Shown: piece by piece, positions 43,772-52,377 of the stretch
Position numbering within the stretch: the stretch's first letter is position 1
Layout: each line of letters starts with the position of its first letter
NCBI RefSeq assembly: GCF_900114995.1
Contig: NZ_FOUX01000002.1
Coordinates: forward strand, 496,001-560,000
Reading direction: 5' to 3'
DNA length: 64,000 nucleotides
From: Chitinophaga sp. YR627
GTDB taxonomy: Bacteria; Bacteroidota; Bacteroidia; Chitinophagales; Chitinophagaceae
Notes under the pieces: model-generated
Told to the model about the DNA's origin: nothing
Databases searched by the model: none
Seen by the model: only the letters and a program-made list of their open reading frames with translations
Position numbers and translations under genes: made by a program

Positions 43772-43861
43772 CCAATTTCACGGAAAAAATAGCCAATTTC
43801 TCCGATGGCAAGTTTTTCTTTAGACAAGCCGAAAAATTGGTTTCTTAAACCGAAATATTGG
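43772..43861. promoter_or_regulatory. Symmetric operator: four 12-base half-sites, two per arm
   Basis: Half-sites are CCAATTTCACGG (43772-43783), CCAATTTCTCCG (43793-43804), CCGAAAAATTGG (43829-43840) and CCGAAATATTGG (43850-43861). The first two face left and the last two face right; read in one direction all fit CCGNNAAATTGG closely. In each pair the starts are 21 bases apart. The whole array is exactly symmetrical about 43816.5, and each outer site is 25 bases from its -7 element. Confidence 0.85.
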
Positions 43862-43886
43862 TTTTTCATATAACCTTTCGAGGTGC

Positions 43887-43894
43887 TACATTTG
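43887..43894 (+). promoter_or_regulatory. Mirror-image promoter (-7 TACATTTG) facing right
   Basis: TACATTTG followed by TGTCA is nearly identical to the leftward promoter and sits at the symmetrical position. The -33 site has TTTTTC instead of TTG, so it may depend on an activator at the adjacent half-sites. Confidence 0.6.
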
Positions 43895-43985
43895 TGTCAC
43901 GAAACACGAAAAAAATAATTACAGTAATAAACAGTTGTAGGTTTAGGTAGAAACGGGTGTAATCATACACCCGTTCGTTTTTTTA
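43895..43985 (+). ncRNA. Candidate small RNA (~80 nt) divergent from the outer-membrane protein gene
   Basis: The transcript from the promoter at 43887 would contain no ATG. It ends at a hairpin, AACGGGTGTA (43952-43961), ATCA loop, TACACCCGTT (43966-43975), followed by CGTTTTTTTA. The T run is on the plus strand, yet no plus-strand protein gene lies between the promoter and it. No obvious pairing with the outer-membrane protein leader was seen by eye. The terminator might alternatively serve the copper oxidase gene on the minus strand, where its T run is poor. Confidence 0.5.
43952..43984 (+). terminator. Intrinsic terminator of the candidate small RNA
   Basis: A 10-base-pair stem with a 4-base loop is followed by a run of seven T on the plus strand. 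Confidence 0.8.
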
Positions 43986-44027
43986 TATACCCTGTAACTT
44001 ATCCGGCAGAAAGAAATGCGCTACTTA

Positions 44028-46145
44028 TCAATAGGTGATCGTAATACCGGCGCCCAGTCCCATATCGCTGTCGTAGTGTGTAGAGAAAGAAAAATACTTC
44101 GTCATAATATATCTGAAACCGGCCATGTACTCTTTATCCGTATTCACCATAAAATTGAAGCGTAATCTGCGGGTCACAGGCACATCTTCCCTGCTTAACT
44201 GAAAGCGTAATCTGCCATCCGTATCAACAGATGCATCTGCAACGATCAGCATCGGTAAAGTATACTCCAGACCTGCATGCAATACATTACGGCGATTCTT
44301 TGTACTGACCTGTCCGAACAGATTCTTCTCCGGTTCATGCATACGCCGGTAACGCATATCCCATCCTATATAAGGGAACAACCATTGCATCTGTCCGATA
44401 TAACGTCCGAAATGGCTTTCCGTTTCATACCCATTCTCACCATTATAACCTGCGCGCCATTCCGTCTGAAAGCGGTAACGTGTATTGGCAAATAAGATCT
44501 CTCCATCACTGCTGTTACTTTCCAGACCGATCCTCGCAGCAGAATGAATTTTTCTGTCATCTGCATAGATCTTTCTGATCGCTTTTTTCGGATCAGGAAT
44601 TTCCGGATTGGGCGGAGAATCCTGGTAACTGAAAATACGTCCCATACCACTCATCATGTGATAGAGAATATGACAGTGGAAAAACCAGTCACCACTTTCT
44701 GTAGCGGCAAATTCCAGTGTATCTGTCTCCATCGGCATTATATCCAGCGTGTTCTTTAACGGAGAATATTCACCCTGTCCATTCAGCACACGAAAGAAAT
44801 GCCCATGCAGGTGCATCGGGTGACGCATCATCGTACCATTGTACAACACGATGCGTATATTCTCTCCCTTTTTTATAAGGATCTTATCTGATTCAGAGAC
44901 TGTTTTATTATTGATCGTCCATACATAACGATTCATATTACCTGTCAGATTGAAATGCAGCTCCTTTACAGGCCCTTCCGGCAGCGTTGTCTTTACAGGC
45001 GATCTTAACATCGCGTAGTTTAACGTAACACCCGGATCTTCCGGATACATCACCGCATTCATATCCATCTGCTGCAAACTCATAGACATATCCATATCAT
45101 CCATCTGACCGTTCATCTTCATCATGCCGTTCATCATCTTCATGCCTTCAAAATATTTGAGGCGTGGCAATGGTGCTGCTTTTTGCTGCGGACCTTCGCC
45201 CAGAAAAACGGAAGTAGAACGGGTACGGTCTTCTGCTGTGGAAAGGAATTCATAACTGCTGTCCGCAGGAATATCCACTTCCACATCATACGTCTCTGCA
45301 ACACCGATGATAAGACGATCTACTACTACAGGTTCCACATCCATACCATCATTGGCAACAACGGTAATTTTTCCACCAGCATATTTCAGCCAGAAATAAG
45401 TGGAAGAACTACCGTTTACGACGCGCAGTCTTACCTTATCTCCTTTTTTGAATTGAGGCTGTACCTCTACCGGTTTACCATTACTGAACAAATAATCATA
45501 GTATACATCACTCACATCCATGGCCATCATGCGTTTCCACTCATTGGTCACTTTAGTGGAAAAATGACCGGTTCTGATCGCTTCCGCATAACTCTGTACA
45601 CTGTTCTTTCTTACCCCATACCAGTCGGTCGCCATATGCAATGAACGATCTACCTGAACAGGATTTTCATTGGTCCAGTCACTCAGCAGCAAGGTATGTT
45701 CCTGCTGATCAGGTGCATTTCTTTTTTTGATGATAAAGGCGCCATACATACCACTCTGTTCCTGGAACATGGTGTGAGAATGGTACCAGTAGGTACCATT
45801 CTGCACAAGCGGAAATTTATAGAGATGCGTTTCTCCGGCCTTAATAGGTGCAGTCGTGAGATAGGAGACACCATCATAGCGATTGGGCAGTATCAGCCCA
45901 TGCCAGTGTACGGATGTTTCCATATCCATTTTATTATGCACATAGATCTCGGCGGTATCACCTTCTGTAAAGGTTAATACGGGCGCAGGAATCCCACCAT
46001 TGATCACCATTGCATGGATCATTTTACCATGACTATGGATCATGGAATCTGAGACATACAGGTCATAACGAACGGTGCGGGGCGCCTGGGAGAAAGCAAA
46101 GTAATATGACAGCAATACGATCACTGTTAACAGAAAACGTTTCAT
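44028..46145 (-). CDS. Multicopper oxidase (CopA-like) fused to a CopB-like barrel
   Basis: The 705-residue protein begins with a signal peptide (FLLTVIVLLSYYFAFSQ). The oxidase part (about 22-510) has all four copper motifs: HWHG at 80-83, WYHSH at 120-124, HPMHLHGHF at 442-450 and HCHILYHMMSGM at 490-501. A Met-rich segment at about 335-366 (MKMMNGMMKMNGQMDDMDMSMS) resembles copper-binding loops of CopA. From about 535 to the end, strands such as RFQTEWRAGYNGENGYE and YMAGFRYIMTKYFSFSTHYDSDMGLG resemble the CopB outer-membrane barrel. CopA oxidises or sequesters Cu(I). The fusion would tether the oxidase to the outer membrane. Confidence 0.9.
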   Translation of the reverse strand: MKRFLLTVIVLLSYYFAFSQAPRTVRYDLYVSDSMIHSHGKMIHAMVINGGIPAPVLTFTEGDTAEIYVHNKMDMETSVHWHGLILPNRYDGVSYLTTAPIKAGETHLYKFPLVQNGTYWYHSHTMFQEQSGMYGAFIIKKRNAPDQQEHTLLLSDWTNENPVQVDRSLHMATDWYGVRKNSVQSYAEAIRTGHFSTKVTNEWKRMMAMDVSDVYYDYLFSNGKPVEVQPQFKKGDKVRLRVVNGSSSTYFWLKYAGGKITVVANDGMDVEPVVVDRLIIGVAETYDVEVDIPADSSYEFLSTAEDRTRSTSVFLGEGPQQKAAPLPRLKYFEGMKMMNGMMKMNGQMDDMDMSMSLQQMDMNAVMYPEDPGVTLNYAMLRSPVKTTLPEGPVKELHFNLTGNMNRYVWTINNKTVSESDKILIKKGENIRIVLYNGTMMRHPMHLHGHFFRVLNGQGEYSPLKNTLDIMPMETDTLEFAATESGDWFFHCHILYHMMSGMGRIFSYQDSPPNPEIPDPKKAIRKIYADDRKIHSAARIGLESNSSDGEILFANTRYRFQTEWRAGYNGENGYETESHFGRYIGQMQWLFPYIGWDMRYRRMHEPEKNLFGQVSTKNRRNVLHAGLEYTLPMLIVADASVDTDGRLRFQLSREDVPVTRRLRFNFMVNTDKEYMAGFRYIMTKYFSFSTHYDSDMGLGAGITITY

Positions 46146-46172
46146 GTTGAATACTTGTGCGTGTTCTGTTAA

Positions 46173-46655
46173 TTATTTCAGCGTCTCTGTTACTTTTCCG
46201 CAGGTAAGCATCTGCTTGCCGTAGTAAGGATTTTTTACCGCAGCTTCATTGCTCAGCCAGTAGCTTTTCTGCATAGGGCAGTACTGCTGGTATACCGGTG
46301 TATCGGAAAGCCTGGTGGCTTTGGCCAGTGTGAAGAAATTACTGGAGAAAGATTTGAACTGTTCGCGTTGTTTGTTCAGGTCTGTGGTGGCAGCAATAGC
46401 GCTGGCATCCGCAGTAAGTTTCTCCTGCAAAGGCATAAATGCTTCATGTTCTGCTGCTGATAATGCGTGCATATCTACGCTACTGATCGCTTTTACGAAT
46501 TCGGCGGCTTTTGCATTTGCAGTCGTAGCATCACTGCTCACCAGTGCATTCTTTACATCGAAGTAAAGTGATAACAATTTAGATAAAGCAGGATTTGCAG
46601 CTTGTGCAGAGAAAGTAGCTAATAATATAGTGGTTGCGATGATAAGACTTTTCAT
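46173..46655 (-). CDS. DUF3347 domain periplasmic protein, copper-associated
   Basis: The 160-residue protein has a signal peptide (IIATTILLATFSAQA) and the DUF3347 pattern: a helical N-terminal part and QYCPMQKSYWLSNEAAVKNPYYGKQMLTCG, with Cys/Met residues suited to Cu(I). DUF3347 is often fused to or encoded with heavy-metal efflux proteins. It is 27 bases upstream of the copper oxidase gene on the same strand. Confidence 0.85.
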   Translation of the reverse strand: MKSLIIATTILLATFSAQAANPALSKLLSLYFDVKNALVSSDATTANAKAAEFVKAISSVDMHALSAAEHEAFMPLQEKLTADASAIAATTDLNKQREQFKSFSSNFFTLAKATRLSDTPVYQQYCPMQKSYWLSNEAAVKNPYYGKQMLTCGKVTETLK

Positions 46656-46730
46656 TGTAATCTGATTTAGTGTTTGAAGAATAGAAAATTGTTTGCCTTA
46701 GTAGTAAGGCAGCTGATCATTCAAACAAAA

Positions 46731-47150
46731 TCAAATCTGAAAAGATTGAATTGACACCCGGATATCAATGGGGGGCGGGTGCTGATGAAGTATAACATAT
46801 CTGTGTGGAGCTGCGGACCAGGATACCGGAGGAACGGACAGCCATCTCACGGGAAAAAGCACGGCCTGTAATGGCAGCCACTTGATCTCATCGTGATGGG
46901 ACTGGGTTTTGTCCAGCAGTTCAAATCGGATCATACCGTCTCCACAGCAACGGTGTGAGGATTTCTTTGGCGCATGATCCATTTGATGCTTTCCATGCAT
47001 ATCGTGCATGTCATGCATCTGATGCGTATCATGATGCCTCTCTGTCCAGAGACCTGACTCCAGTGCGCAGGCAAAACCTACCGCCGTATTCATCAGAAAT
47101 ACGATCAGTAGCAAAAGCGCCCGAAATGATATAGTCGTCCTGGACTTCAT
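46731..47150 (-). CDS. HYC_CC_PP-like His/Met-rich small protein
   Basis: The start is set at ATG 47150 (139 residues); the frame extends upstream to 47201. A hydrophobic N-terminal helix (ALLLLIVFLMNTAVGFA) is followed by a His/Met-rich stretch (HHDTHQMHDMHDMHGKHQMDH), a CC pair (HRCCGDGM) and HQHPPPIDIRVS near the C-terminus. These are the features of the Bacteroidota HYC_CC_PP family, although the HYC element itself is not clear. The His/Met run is a likely copper ligand. The DUF3347 gene lies 75 bases downstream. Confidence 0.75.
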   Translation of the reverse strand: MKSRTTISFRALLLLIVFLMNTAVGFACALESGLWTERHHDTHQMHDMHDMHGKHQMDHAPKKSSHRCCGDGMIRFELLDKTQSHHDEIKWLPLQAVLFPVRWLSVPPVSWSAAPHRYVILHQHPPPIDIRVSIQSFQI

Positions 47151-47229
47151 GTGAAGACAAAGATAGGCTCCCAAAGCGGAAGCTTTGTTATATAATTTCA
47201 AGCGCCTGTTATATAATTTATGGCCGTTG

Positions 47230-47340
47230 TTACCTTTTGAGCAGGGCGGCTGCCATCAATAAGAAGGCTACTATCAGCAGGGCATGTGCTGTTTCCCGGT
47301 TTTCGGCGTTCTGTACGATTAGCTGTTTGATTCTGGTCAT
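47230..47340 (-). CDS. Possible 36-residue single-helix membrane peptide
   Basis: ATG at 47340 opens a 36-codon frame ending TAA at 47230. It reads MTRIKQLIVQNAENRETA followed by the hydrophobic helix HALLIVAFLLMAAALLKR: a polar N-terminus, one membrane segment and a terminal Lys-Arg. It lies 79 bases upstream of the HYC_CC_PP-like gene on the same strand. No similar protein is known to me; codon pattern and topology are the only support. Confidence 0.4.
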   Translation of the reverse strand: MTRIKQLIVQNAENRETAHALLIVAFLLMAAALLKR

Positions 47341-47686
47341 TTTGAAGGATAGTATTATAAATTTTTATGGAGGCGCGGCTGCTGCTTTACGGGTTGTATC
47401 GATCTGGAAATATCCGTATTTATACGCAGCATCTTCCGCAGTATTACGCTTACTTAACTGGTTCTCTTATAGTAATTTGCATACTCATCGGACAGGAATT
47501 TCACTTTCGCAGGTTTCGCTCCGTTCACATGGAGCGGAACTTGTAAAGTGGAATAGTGACGAGCGTTACAAAATATAACGCAACCAATATAGGATTATTA
47601 TTATTTGAAACAAAGTTATAATATCAACATAGGTGTAATCGTTTCTCTTTCAACAGGCCATGTGCCAAACCCCATCCTTAATTAAT
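47341..47686. other. Non-coding region beside the copper group, with a stem-loop
   Basis: No gene is supported; the plus-strand frame at 47237-47578 lies partly over the small peptide. A stem-loop at 47502-47550 pairs CACTTTCGCAGGTTTCGCTCC with GGAGCGGAACTTGTAAAGTG imperfectly, with a 9-base loop. It may be a structured leader or a repeat. Confidence 0.4.
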
Positions 47687-47719
47687 AAAATAGCTCCCGC
47701 CATCGACGGGAGCTATTTT
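47687..47719. terminator. Terminator at the end of the metallo-hydrolase gene
   Basis: A 13-base-pair stem (AAAATAGCTCCCG and complement) closes a 7-base loop. It lies 35 bases from the stop at 47754 and is usable from both strands. Confidence 0.85.
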
Positions 47720-47753
47720 CATTTATGCTCAGGCATTTATATACAACTGATTA

Positions 47754-48719
47754 TTAGCTATATCTCTTTTTTGCTTCACTGGCCAGCAATGCGCCTATCC
47801 CCACCAGGGCCAGTACGGCGGCAGTACGGAGCAGGGTTTTGCGGGTATTGGAGGCAGGGATGTACTCTACCCCGCTGATACCTGCAACAGCAGGATCTCC
47901 CGTATAACGTCCATGAGCCGGTACAGCATCCTGGCGAAAGTTGTCTGCCAGTTCCTGTAATGCGGCGAGGGCCTCTCCTTCCATGATATGTCCATGACCG
48001 GTAGCTACGATGGAAGGCTGCAAGGCAGCCAGTGACTGCACTGATTTCTCCGCAGCGGCCCAGTCGTATGTAAAGTAGCGGGGAGGACCAGACAGCTTTC
48101 TTTCCTGTTTCAGGACAGAAAACAATGATTCCTGACGGGTAGTTACAAAGGCATCTCCGGCTAACAGTACACCGTCATGTTCCCTGTACAGGCTGATATG
48201 CCCGGGAGCATGGCCCGGGGTATGGATATATTTCCATTCTTTGAGTCCGGGAACGTTACCCTGTTCGGGTAAGAGGAGTAATCTTCCTCCAAGGTCAATG
48301 GGGCCTTTCGGGAACAAAAAGGAGAGCCAGGTAAACAATCCACCGCCTGCTGTCGGATCAGGTGGCGGATAAGCAGAGCGTCCTGTCAGATAAGGCGCTT
48401 CCAGATAGTGCGCATATACCGGTACATCCCATTCATCAGCCAGCTGCTTTACAGCGCCGATATGGTCGAAATGGCCGTGTGTCAGAATAATAGCTGCGGG
48501 AGTGGCCTGGGGCCAGAATAATTCCCTTGACACCTTCCTGATCCTTGCAGCCGCACCAGGCAGACCTGTATCGATCAGTACCCAGTGGTTGGTGGAAGGA
48601 TCGTGTACAAAGTAAACATTGACAATCTTATCGCGTACGCCCCATACGCCGGGAGCTACAGAAAACCAATCATGTTCTGCACATGCTTTAATTTTAACCA
48701 GTGCTTGTTGCTTTTTCAT
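47754..48719 (-). CDS. Metallo-beta-lactamase-fold hydrolase with C-terminal membrane anchor
   Basis: The preferred start is the ATG at 48719 (321 residues); one at 48767 would add 16. The zinc motif THGHFDHIG is present, followed by YIHTPGHAPGHISLY and LLAGDAFV, typical of the glyoxalase-II-like MBL family. A hydrophobic C-terminal helix with Lys/Arg (TLLRTAAVLALVGIGALLASEAKKRYS) probably anchors it. Substrate unknown. The start follows the RtcB stop by 74 bases, suggesting co-transcription. Confidence 0.87.
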   Translation of the reverse strand: MKKQQALVKIKACAEHDWFSVAPGVWGVRDKIVNVYFVHDPSTNHWVLIDTGLPGAAARIRKVSRELFWPQATPAAIILTHGHFDHIGAVKQLADEWDVPVYAHYLEAPYLTGRSAYPPPDPTAGGGLFTWLSFLFPKGPIDLGGRLLLLPEQGNVPGLKEWKYIHTPGHAPGHISLYREHDGVLLAGDAFVTTRQESLFSVLKQERKLSGPPRYFTYDWAAAEKSVQSLAALQPSIVATGHGHIMEGEALAALQELADNFRQDAVPAHGRYTGDPAVAGISGVEYIPASNTRKTLLRTAAVLALVGIGALLASEAKKRYS

Positions 48720-48793
48720 ACTTGTTGGAATTAACATGAACACTGTCTTCTCTCTCTCAAAACTCATGCTCAGTCCAACAAGCCCAGCCGTAA

Positions 48794-50215
48794 TTAGTCT
48801 TCTTTGCTCCCGTCATCAGCCATTCTCACCATTTTTGGGGTGAATTTCGCCACCACATCTACCAGGTCTTTCTGCGCATTCATCACCACATTGATGTCCT
48901 TATACGCCATAGGCGCTTCATCCAGACCTGCACCGATCAATGTCACATTATTGGCCTGCAGGATCGCTTTCATATCCTGGTGACTGATATTCTTAGTTGC
49001 CTGTGTACGGCTCATCTGACGTCCTGCGCCATGAGAAGCGGAATTAATCGCCAGGTCTTCTCCTTTACCTCTCACCAGGAATCCCGGTGCGGTCATAGAA
49101 CCCGGAATGATCCCCATTACACCTTTACCGGCAGGCGTAGCCCCTTTACGGTGTACGATCACTTCTTCCCCATTCCAGCTCTCTTTCCAGGCGAAGTTAT
49201 GGTGGTTTTCCACTTTTGCCAGGAGCTGTCCGCCAATAGCTTTCGCCATTTTCTCATGGATCACTTCATGACATGCAGAAGCATAATCACCTGCCAGATT
49301 CATTGCCAGCCAGTATTCCTGACCAGCTTCGCTGTTCATATCCAGATAAGCCAGGTTTGCGGCGTCTTTTGGCAGTTTACAGATATCTTTAGCGATACGG
49401 GTATAATGACCTGCCAGTGTCGCACCCAGTCCTCTTGATCCGGAATGTGACAATAATGCCAGGTATCTGCCTGCTGCAATGTTCAGTGGTTTATCTGCTT
49501 CAGAGAATTCAATGATACCCCATTCCACGAAGTGGTTACCACCTCCGGAAGAACCTAACTGCGCCCATGCCTTATCACGCAGGTTCTTCACCAGCTGATT
49601 CATGTTAAACTCGTTACGGTCTAATACTGCATGGTCTACACGCTCGCTCTGACCAAAGCCATGTCCTGCACCAAAACGGGTATGTGCAATCAGTTCTCTT
49701 TTATAAAAATCGGGATTTTCAAAATAATGGTTCTCCGGAATATCGAAGATGGACAGGGCCATACGGCAACCGATATCCACACCTACACCGTAAGGGATCA
49801 CGGCATTTTTCGCAGCCAGTACACCACCTATCGGCAGACCGTAACCCTGATGCGCATCCGGCATCAAAGCACCCGCTACTGTAACAGGCAAACGCATGGC
49901 AATATTCATTTGCTTAACAGCTCCTTCGTCAATATGCTCCTGACCATATACTGCAAATTCCTTTGCAGTTTCACGCAGTTCGATTGTTTCATCTTTTGGC
50001 GCGCTGGCTTCTTCAATGATCTTAGTCGCCAGGTCTTCCAGTATCTCATGATCCAGGTATAACTCCGGTTTTTCCGCCAATGCTTTCATCATAGACAGGA
50101 CCATATCACGATCTGCGTCCTGGTAATTCTTTTCCAGTACCTGCAGTGCAAGGCCCAATATTTTTCCCTCAGTAAAACCGATAGCTAACAGATCGTTACC
50201 ATTAATCCTGTTCAT
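48794..50215 (-). CDS. rtcB: RNA-splicing ligase RtcB
   Basis: The protein of about 473 residues (start at ATG 50215; 50221 adds two) is a full RtcB. It has MPDAHQGYGLPIGGVLA, GVGVDIGCRMALS (the Mn-binding Cys), GSSGGGNHFVEWG and the guanylylated His in NSASHGAGRQMSR. RtcB joins 2',3'-cyclic phosphate and 5'-OH RNA ends and repairs damaged tRNA or rRNA. There is no RtcA or RtcR gene nearby. Confidence 0.95.
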   Translation of the reverse strand: MNRINGNDLLAIGFTEGKILGLALQVLEKNYQDADRDMVLSMMKALAEKPELYLDHEILEDLATKIIEEASAPKDETIELRETAKEFAVYGQEHIDEGAVKQMNIAMRLPVTVAGALMPDAHQGYGLPIGGVLAAKNAVIPYGVGVDIGCRMALSIFDIPENHYFENPDFYKRELIAHTRFGAGHGFGQSERVDHAVLDRNEFNMNQLVKNLRDKAWAQLGSSGGGNHFVEWGIIEFSEADKPLNIAAGRYLALLSHSGSRGLGATLAGHYTRIAKDICKLPKDAANLAYLDMNSEAGQEYWLAMNLAGDYASACHEVIHEKMAKAIGGQLLAKVENHHNFAWKESWNGEEVIVHRKGATPAGKGVMGIIPGSMTAPGFLVRGKGEDLAINSASHGAGRQMSRTQATKNISHQDMKAILQANNVTLIGAGLDEAPMAYKDINVVMNAQKDLVDVVAKFTPKMVRMADDGSKED

Positions 50216-50322
50216 ATGCATTTGTTATTGGTTATAATAATAATGCAATATTCAGGACTATGTGCGCACTTTTTCTGCGCACTTGAAAATTATTTAGCAG
50301 AAATGATAAAACTATTTATTGA

Positions 50323-51123
50323 TCAACGTTTTATAGCCACAATATTTTGAAAAGCGAAGATCTCAAAAGCGGCTACATTGTATTCACCCAGGTCTTTCAG
50401 ACCATCTGGTAACAGGCGATAAAAGTCATATCCCGGCAGAATGTCGATGATATCTTTAAAAAAGGTACGTGAGATGACATTCATTTCATTGAATTCGATC
50501 TGAATAACGCCGATGATACCGTCTTTAATCGCTTTACGGGCGCCTTTTAATACATTGAGCTCATTTCCTTCGGTATCTACTTTCAGCAAGGCGATCCGGG
50601 ACAGTCTGTTATCTTCGATAAACTCATCTATTGTTGTCAGATCAATTGGAATTTCTTCCACCTCGCTTTTGCGGAAGTCGGCGATCACTTCTTTATACAT
50701 ACTGGCGTGTTCTGAGCCTTTGTTTTCCACATAGTCATAAATATATGTGGTCAGCGCAGTTTCCCCTGCGCCTTTCGGTACAGGAATAAAATGATGCACA
50801 GAAGCTGCTTCTTCGAGTTTATTAAATGCAACCGGATGAGGTTCGAATGCATAGATCGGGAGCGAGACCTTTTTATTACGCAACATGACAGAATAACCGC
50901 CGATGTTGGCACCTACGTCCAGGATCACTCCTGAGTCGAGTCTGCCGGTGGAGAGCATATATTTAACAAAGGCATTTTCTCCGCTGATATCATCATTCTC
51001 ATGGTTCATGATACCCAGGCCCCGCATACTCAGTTTATATAACAGCAGATTAAAGGAGTAGAGCGCTTTGCGTGCAAAGATGAATACATAGACTTTCCTT
51101 AGGGTGTCTGTGAGCACATTCAT
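50323..51123 (-). CDS. FkbM family methyltransferase
   Basis: The 266-residue protein has the class I SAM fold: SAM-binding ILDVGANIGGYSVML and FEPHPVAFNKLEE, then LLKVDTEGNELNVLKGA, the FkbM signature. FkbM enzymes O-methylate sugars or polyketides. It lies with a related gene (51151) on the minus strand, opposite the exopolysaccharide operon, and may modify the same polymer. Confidence 0.87.
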   Translation of the reverse strand: MNVLTDTLRKVYVFIFARKALYSFNLLLYKLSMRGLGIMNHENDDISGENAFVKYMLSTGRLDSGVILDVGANIGGYSVMLRNKKVSLPIYAFEPHPVAFNKLEEAASVHHFIPVPKGAGETALTTYIYDYVENKGSEHASMYKEVIADFRKSEVEEIPIDLTTIDEFIEDNRLSRIALLKVDTEGNELNVLKGARKAIKDGIIGVIQIEFNEMNVISRTFFKDIIDILPGYDFYRLLPDGLKDLGEYNVAAFEIFAFQNIVAIKR

Positions 51124-51150
51124 TGGTTGATTGTTTGGATTGGAGTTAGT

Positions 51151-52065
51151 TTATAGTTGTTCCTGTACACCTGTCACAACATTGTGCACGGGCATACCTT
51201 TAATGCATTCATATCTATCGTGGCCAGACAGGTAGTTGAGGTTCCCTTTTTTATCGCGGCTTTCACGGAAACGGGAATATACATAACCTTCTTCAGGTGT
51301 CAGTGCTTTCAGCAATCCCAGACGATCTTTTTTCACAAAATAAGCATTATTACCTATAGAATTGGATCCGACAAATGCATATCCTTTTTCTTCGGCCAGC
51401 ATACACAGCGCTTTCAGCGATGCGCCAAAATAAAGATGACTGTAGTGCGCACGCTCTCTTACGAAGTCCGGTTTGTAGGGCACGGTAATAGCTTTCTCTA
51501 TACCGAATACACTATTATATTCTGCTACCACGATAACGGGGTCAACTATATTAATAGCTTTCCACACCCAATAGTCGTTACCGTCAATATCTACAGATAA
51601 TAATCCTATCTCTCCTTTCAGTCCCTGCGAACCGATCAGTTCATTAATATTATCTGTGGTGATAAATGCCTTTACGGCTTTCAGGTCGTGCTGGTAATAA
51701 ATATCATCTGACTGTATATAACGTATACTCTTTTCAGCACCATCGATCACCATGCCTGACCAGTTATTATATTTCAACAGAAAACGCGTGTTGGATTCAA
51801 CATAGTTTTCCACACCGAATTCAACAAAGGTTGTTTCCGGTATGTGTACTTTATTGATGAGGTATTGAATAATACCATCGTCTCCTGTTTGTGAAAACAC
51901 TTTGAATTCGGCGGCTGCAATGTTGTCCAGCACTGGCAATTCCTTGTTCTGACGGGCTAACAGGGTACCTAACAATAAAAGATCTGTTTGCTGGGCTTTC
52001 CTGGTGGTATACAAAAAATGATGCAGGACATTAACCAATTTCGTCATTCGTTTCATTAAAAACAT
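51151..52065 (-). CDS. Putative FkbM-like SAM methyltransferase
   Basis: The 304-residue protein has FSQTGDDGIIQYL and TTFVEFGVENYVESNT, similar to the SAM-binding region of FkbM enzymes, and GLLSVDIDGNDYWVWKAI, reminiscent of the KxDxEG motif. Other ATGs at 52053 and 52044 are possible starts. It lacks the classic DVGAN motif, so methyltransferase activity is inference. It is 27 bases upstream of the FkbM gene at 50323. Confidence 0.65.
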   Translation of the reverse strand: MFLMKRMTKLVNVLHHFLYTTRKAQQTDLLLLGTLLARQNKELPVLDNIAAAEFKVFSQTGDDGIIQYLINKVHIPETTFVEFGVENYVESNTRFLLKYNNWSGMVIDGAEKSIRYIQSDDIYYQHDLKAVKAFITTDNINELIGSQGLKGEIGLLSVDIDGNDYWVWKAINIVDPVIVVAEYNSVFGIEKAITVPYKPDFVRERAHYSHLYFGASLKALCMLAEEKGYAFVGSNSIGNNAYFVKKDRLGLLKALTPEEGYVYSRFRESRDKKGNLNYLSGHDRYECIKGMPVHNVVTGVQEQL

Positions 52066-52377
52066 GGTATGAGTTAGGTGAACGGAGTGCTCTCCGAAAA
52101 TATGTCAACTCATAAATACAGAAATAATATAAATATTGTTCATTTCGTAATAATTTCTAACATATCCGGTTTAGCGACTCTTCTGCGGATACTCAATATG
52201 ACAGAGGCGTAGTTCCGCCTGCTTATCTTTTTTTTGCAATTTTGTGCAAATGATATTTTTGATTTAACTTGCCTGAGTCTACGAATGCATAATCAATAAA
52301 ATCTGCAAAATTCTCATTTGCATAATGGTCCCCCAGCCGTTATAAGGAATTTTATTGTTCTATCTGATAGCCATTCC
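52066..52377. promoter_or_regulatory. Divergent control region of the exopolysaccharide operon
   Basis: The 312 AT-rich bases hold TATTTTTG at 52254-52261 with TTTTTTG at 52230-52236. The spacer is 17 bases, shorter than the usual 19-21. Used for the rightward operon it would give a leader of about 110 bases. No gene is seen; the TTG frame start at 52318 is not favoured. Confidence 0.45.

Noticed and set aside
43621..43869. 82-residue minus-strand frame overlapping the outer-membrane protein start
   Set aside because: It covers the promoter and all operator half-sites, is rich in Lys/Arg/Ile from AT-rich DNA and has no recognisable domain. Regulatory function explains the sequence better.
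47237..47578. 113-residue plus-strand frame in the copper region
   Set aside because: No domain, poor composition, and overlap with the better-supported 36-residue minus-strand frame.
50263..50284. Two TGCGCACTT direct repeats upstream of rtcB
   Set aside because: Only nine bases each with 13-base spacing and no promoter relation; could be chance.
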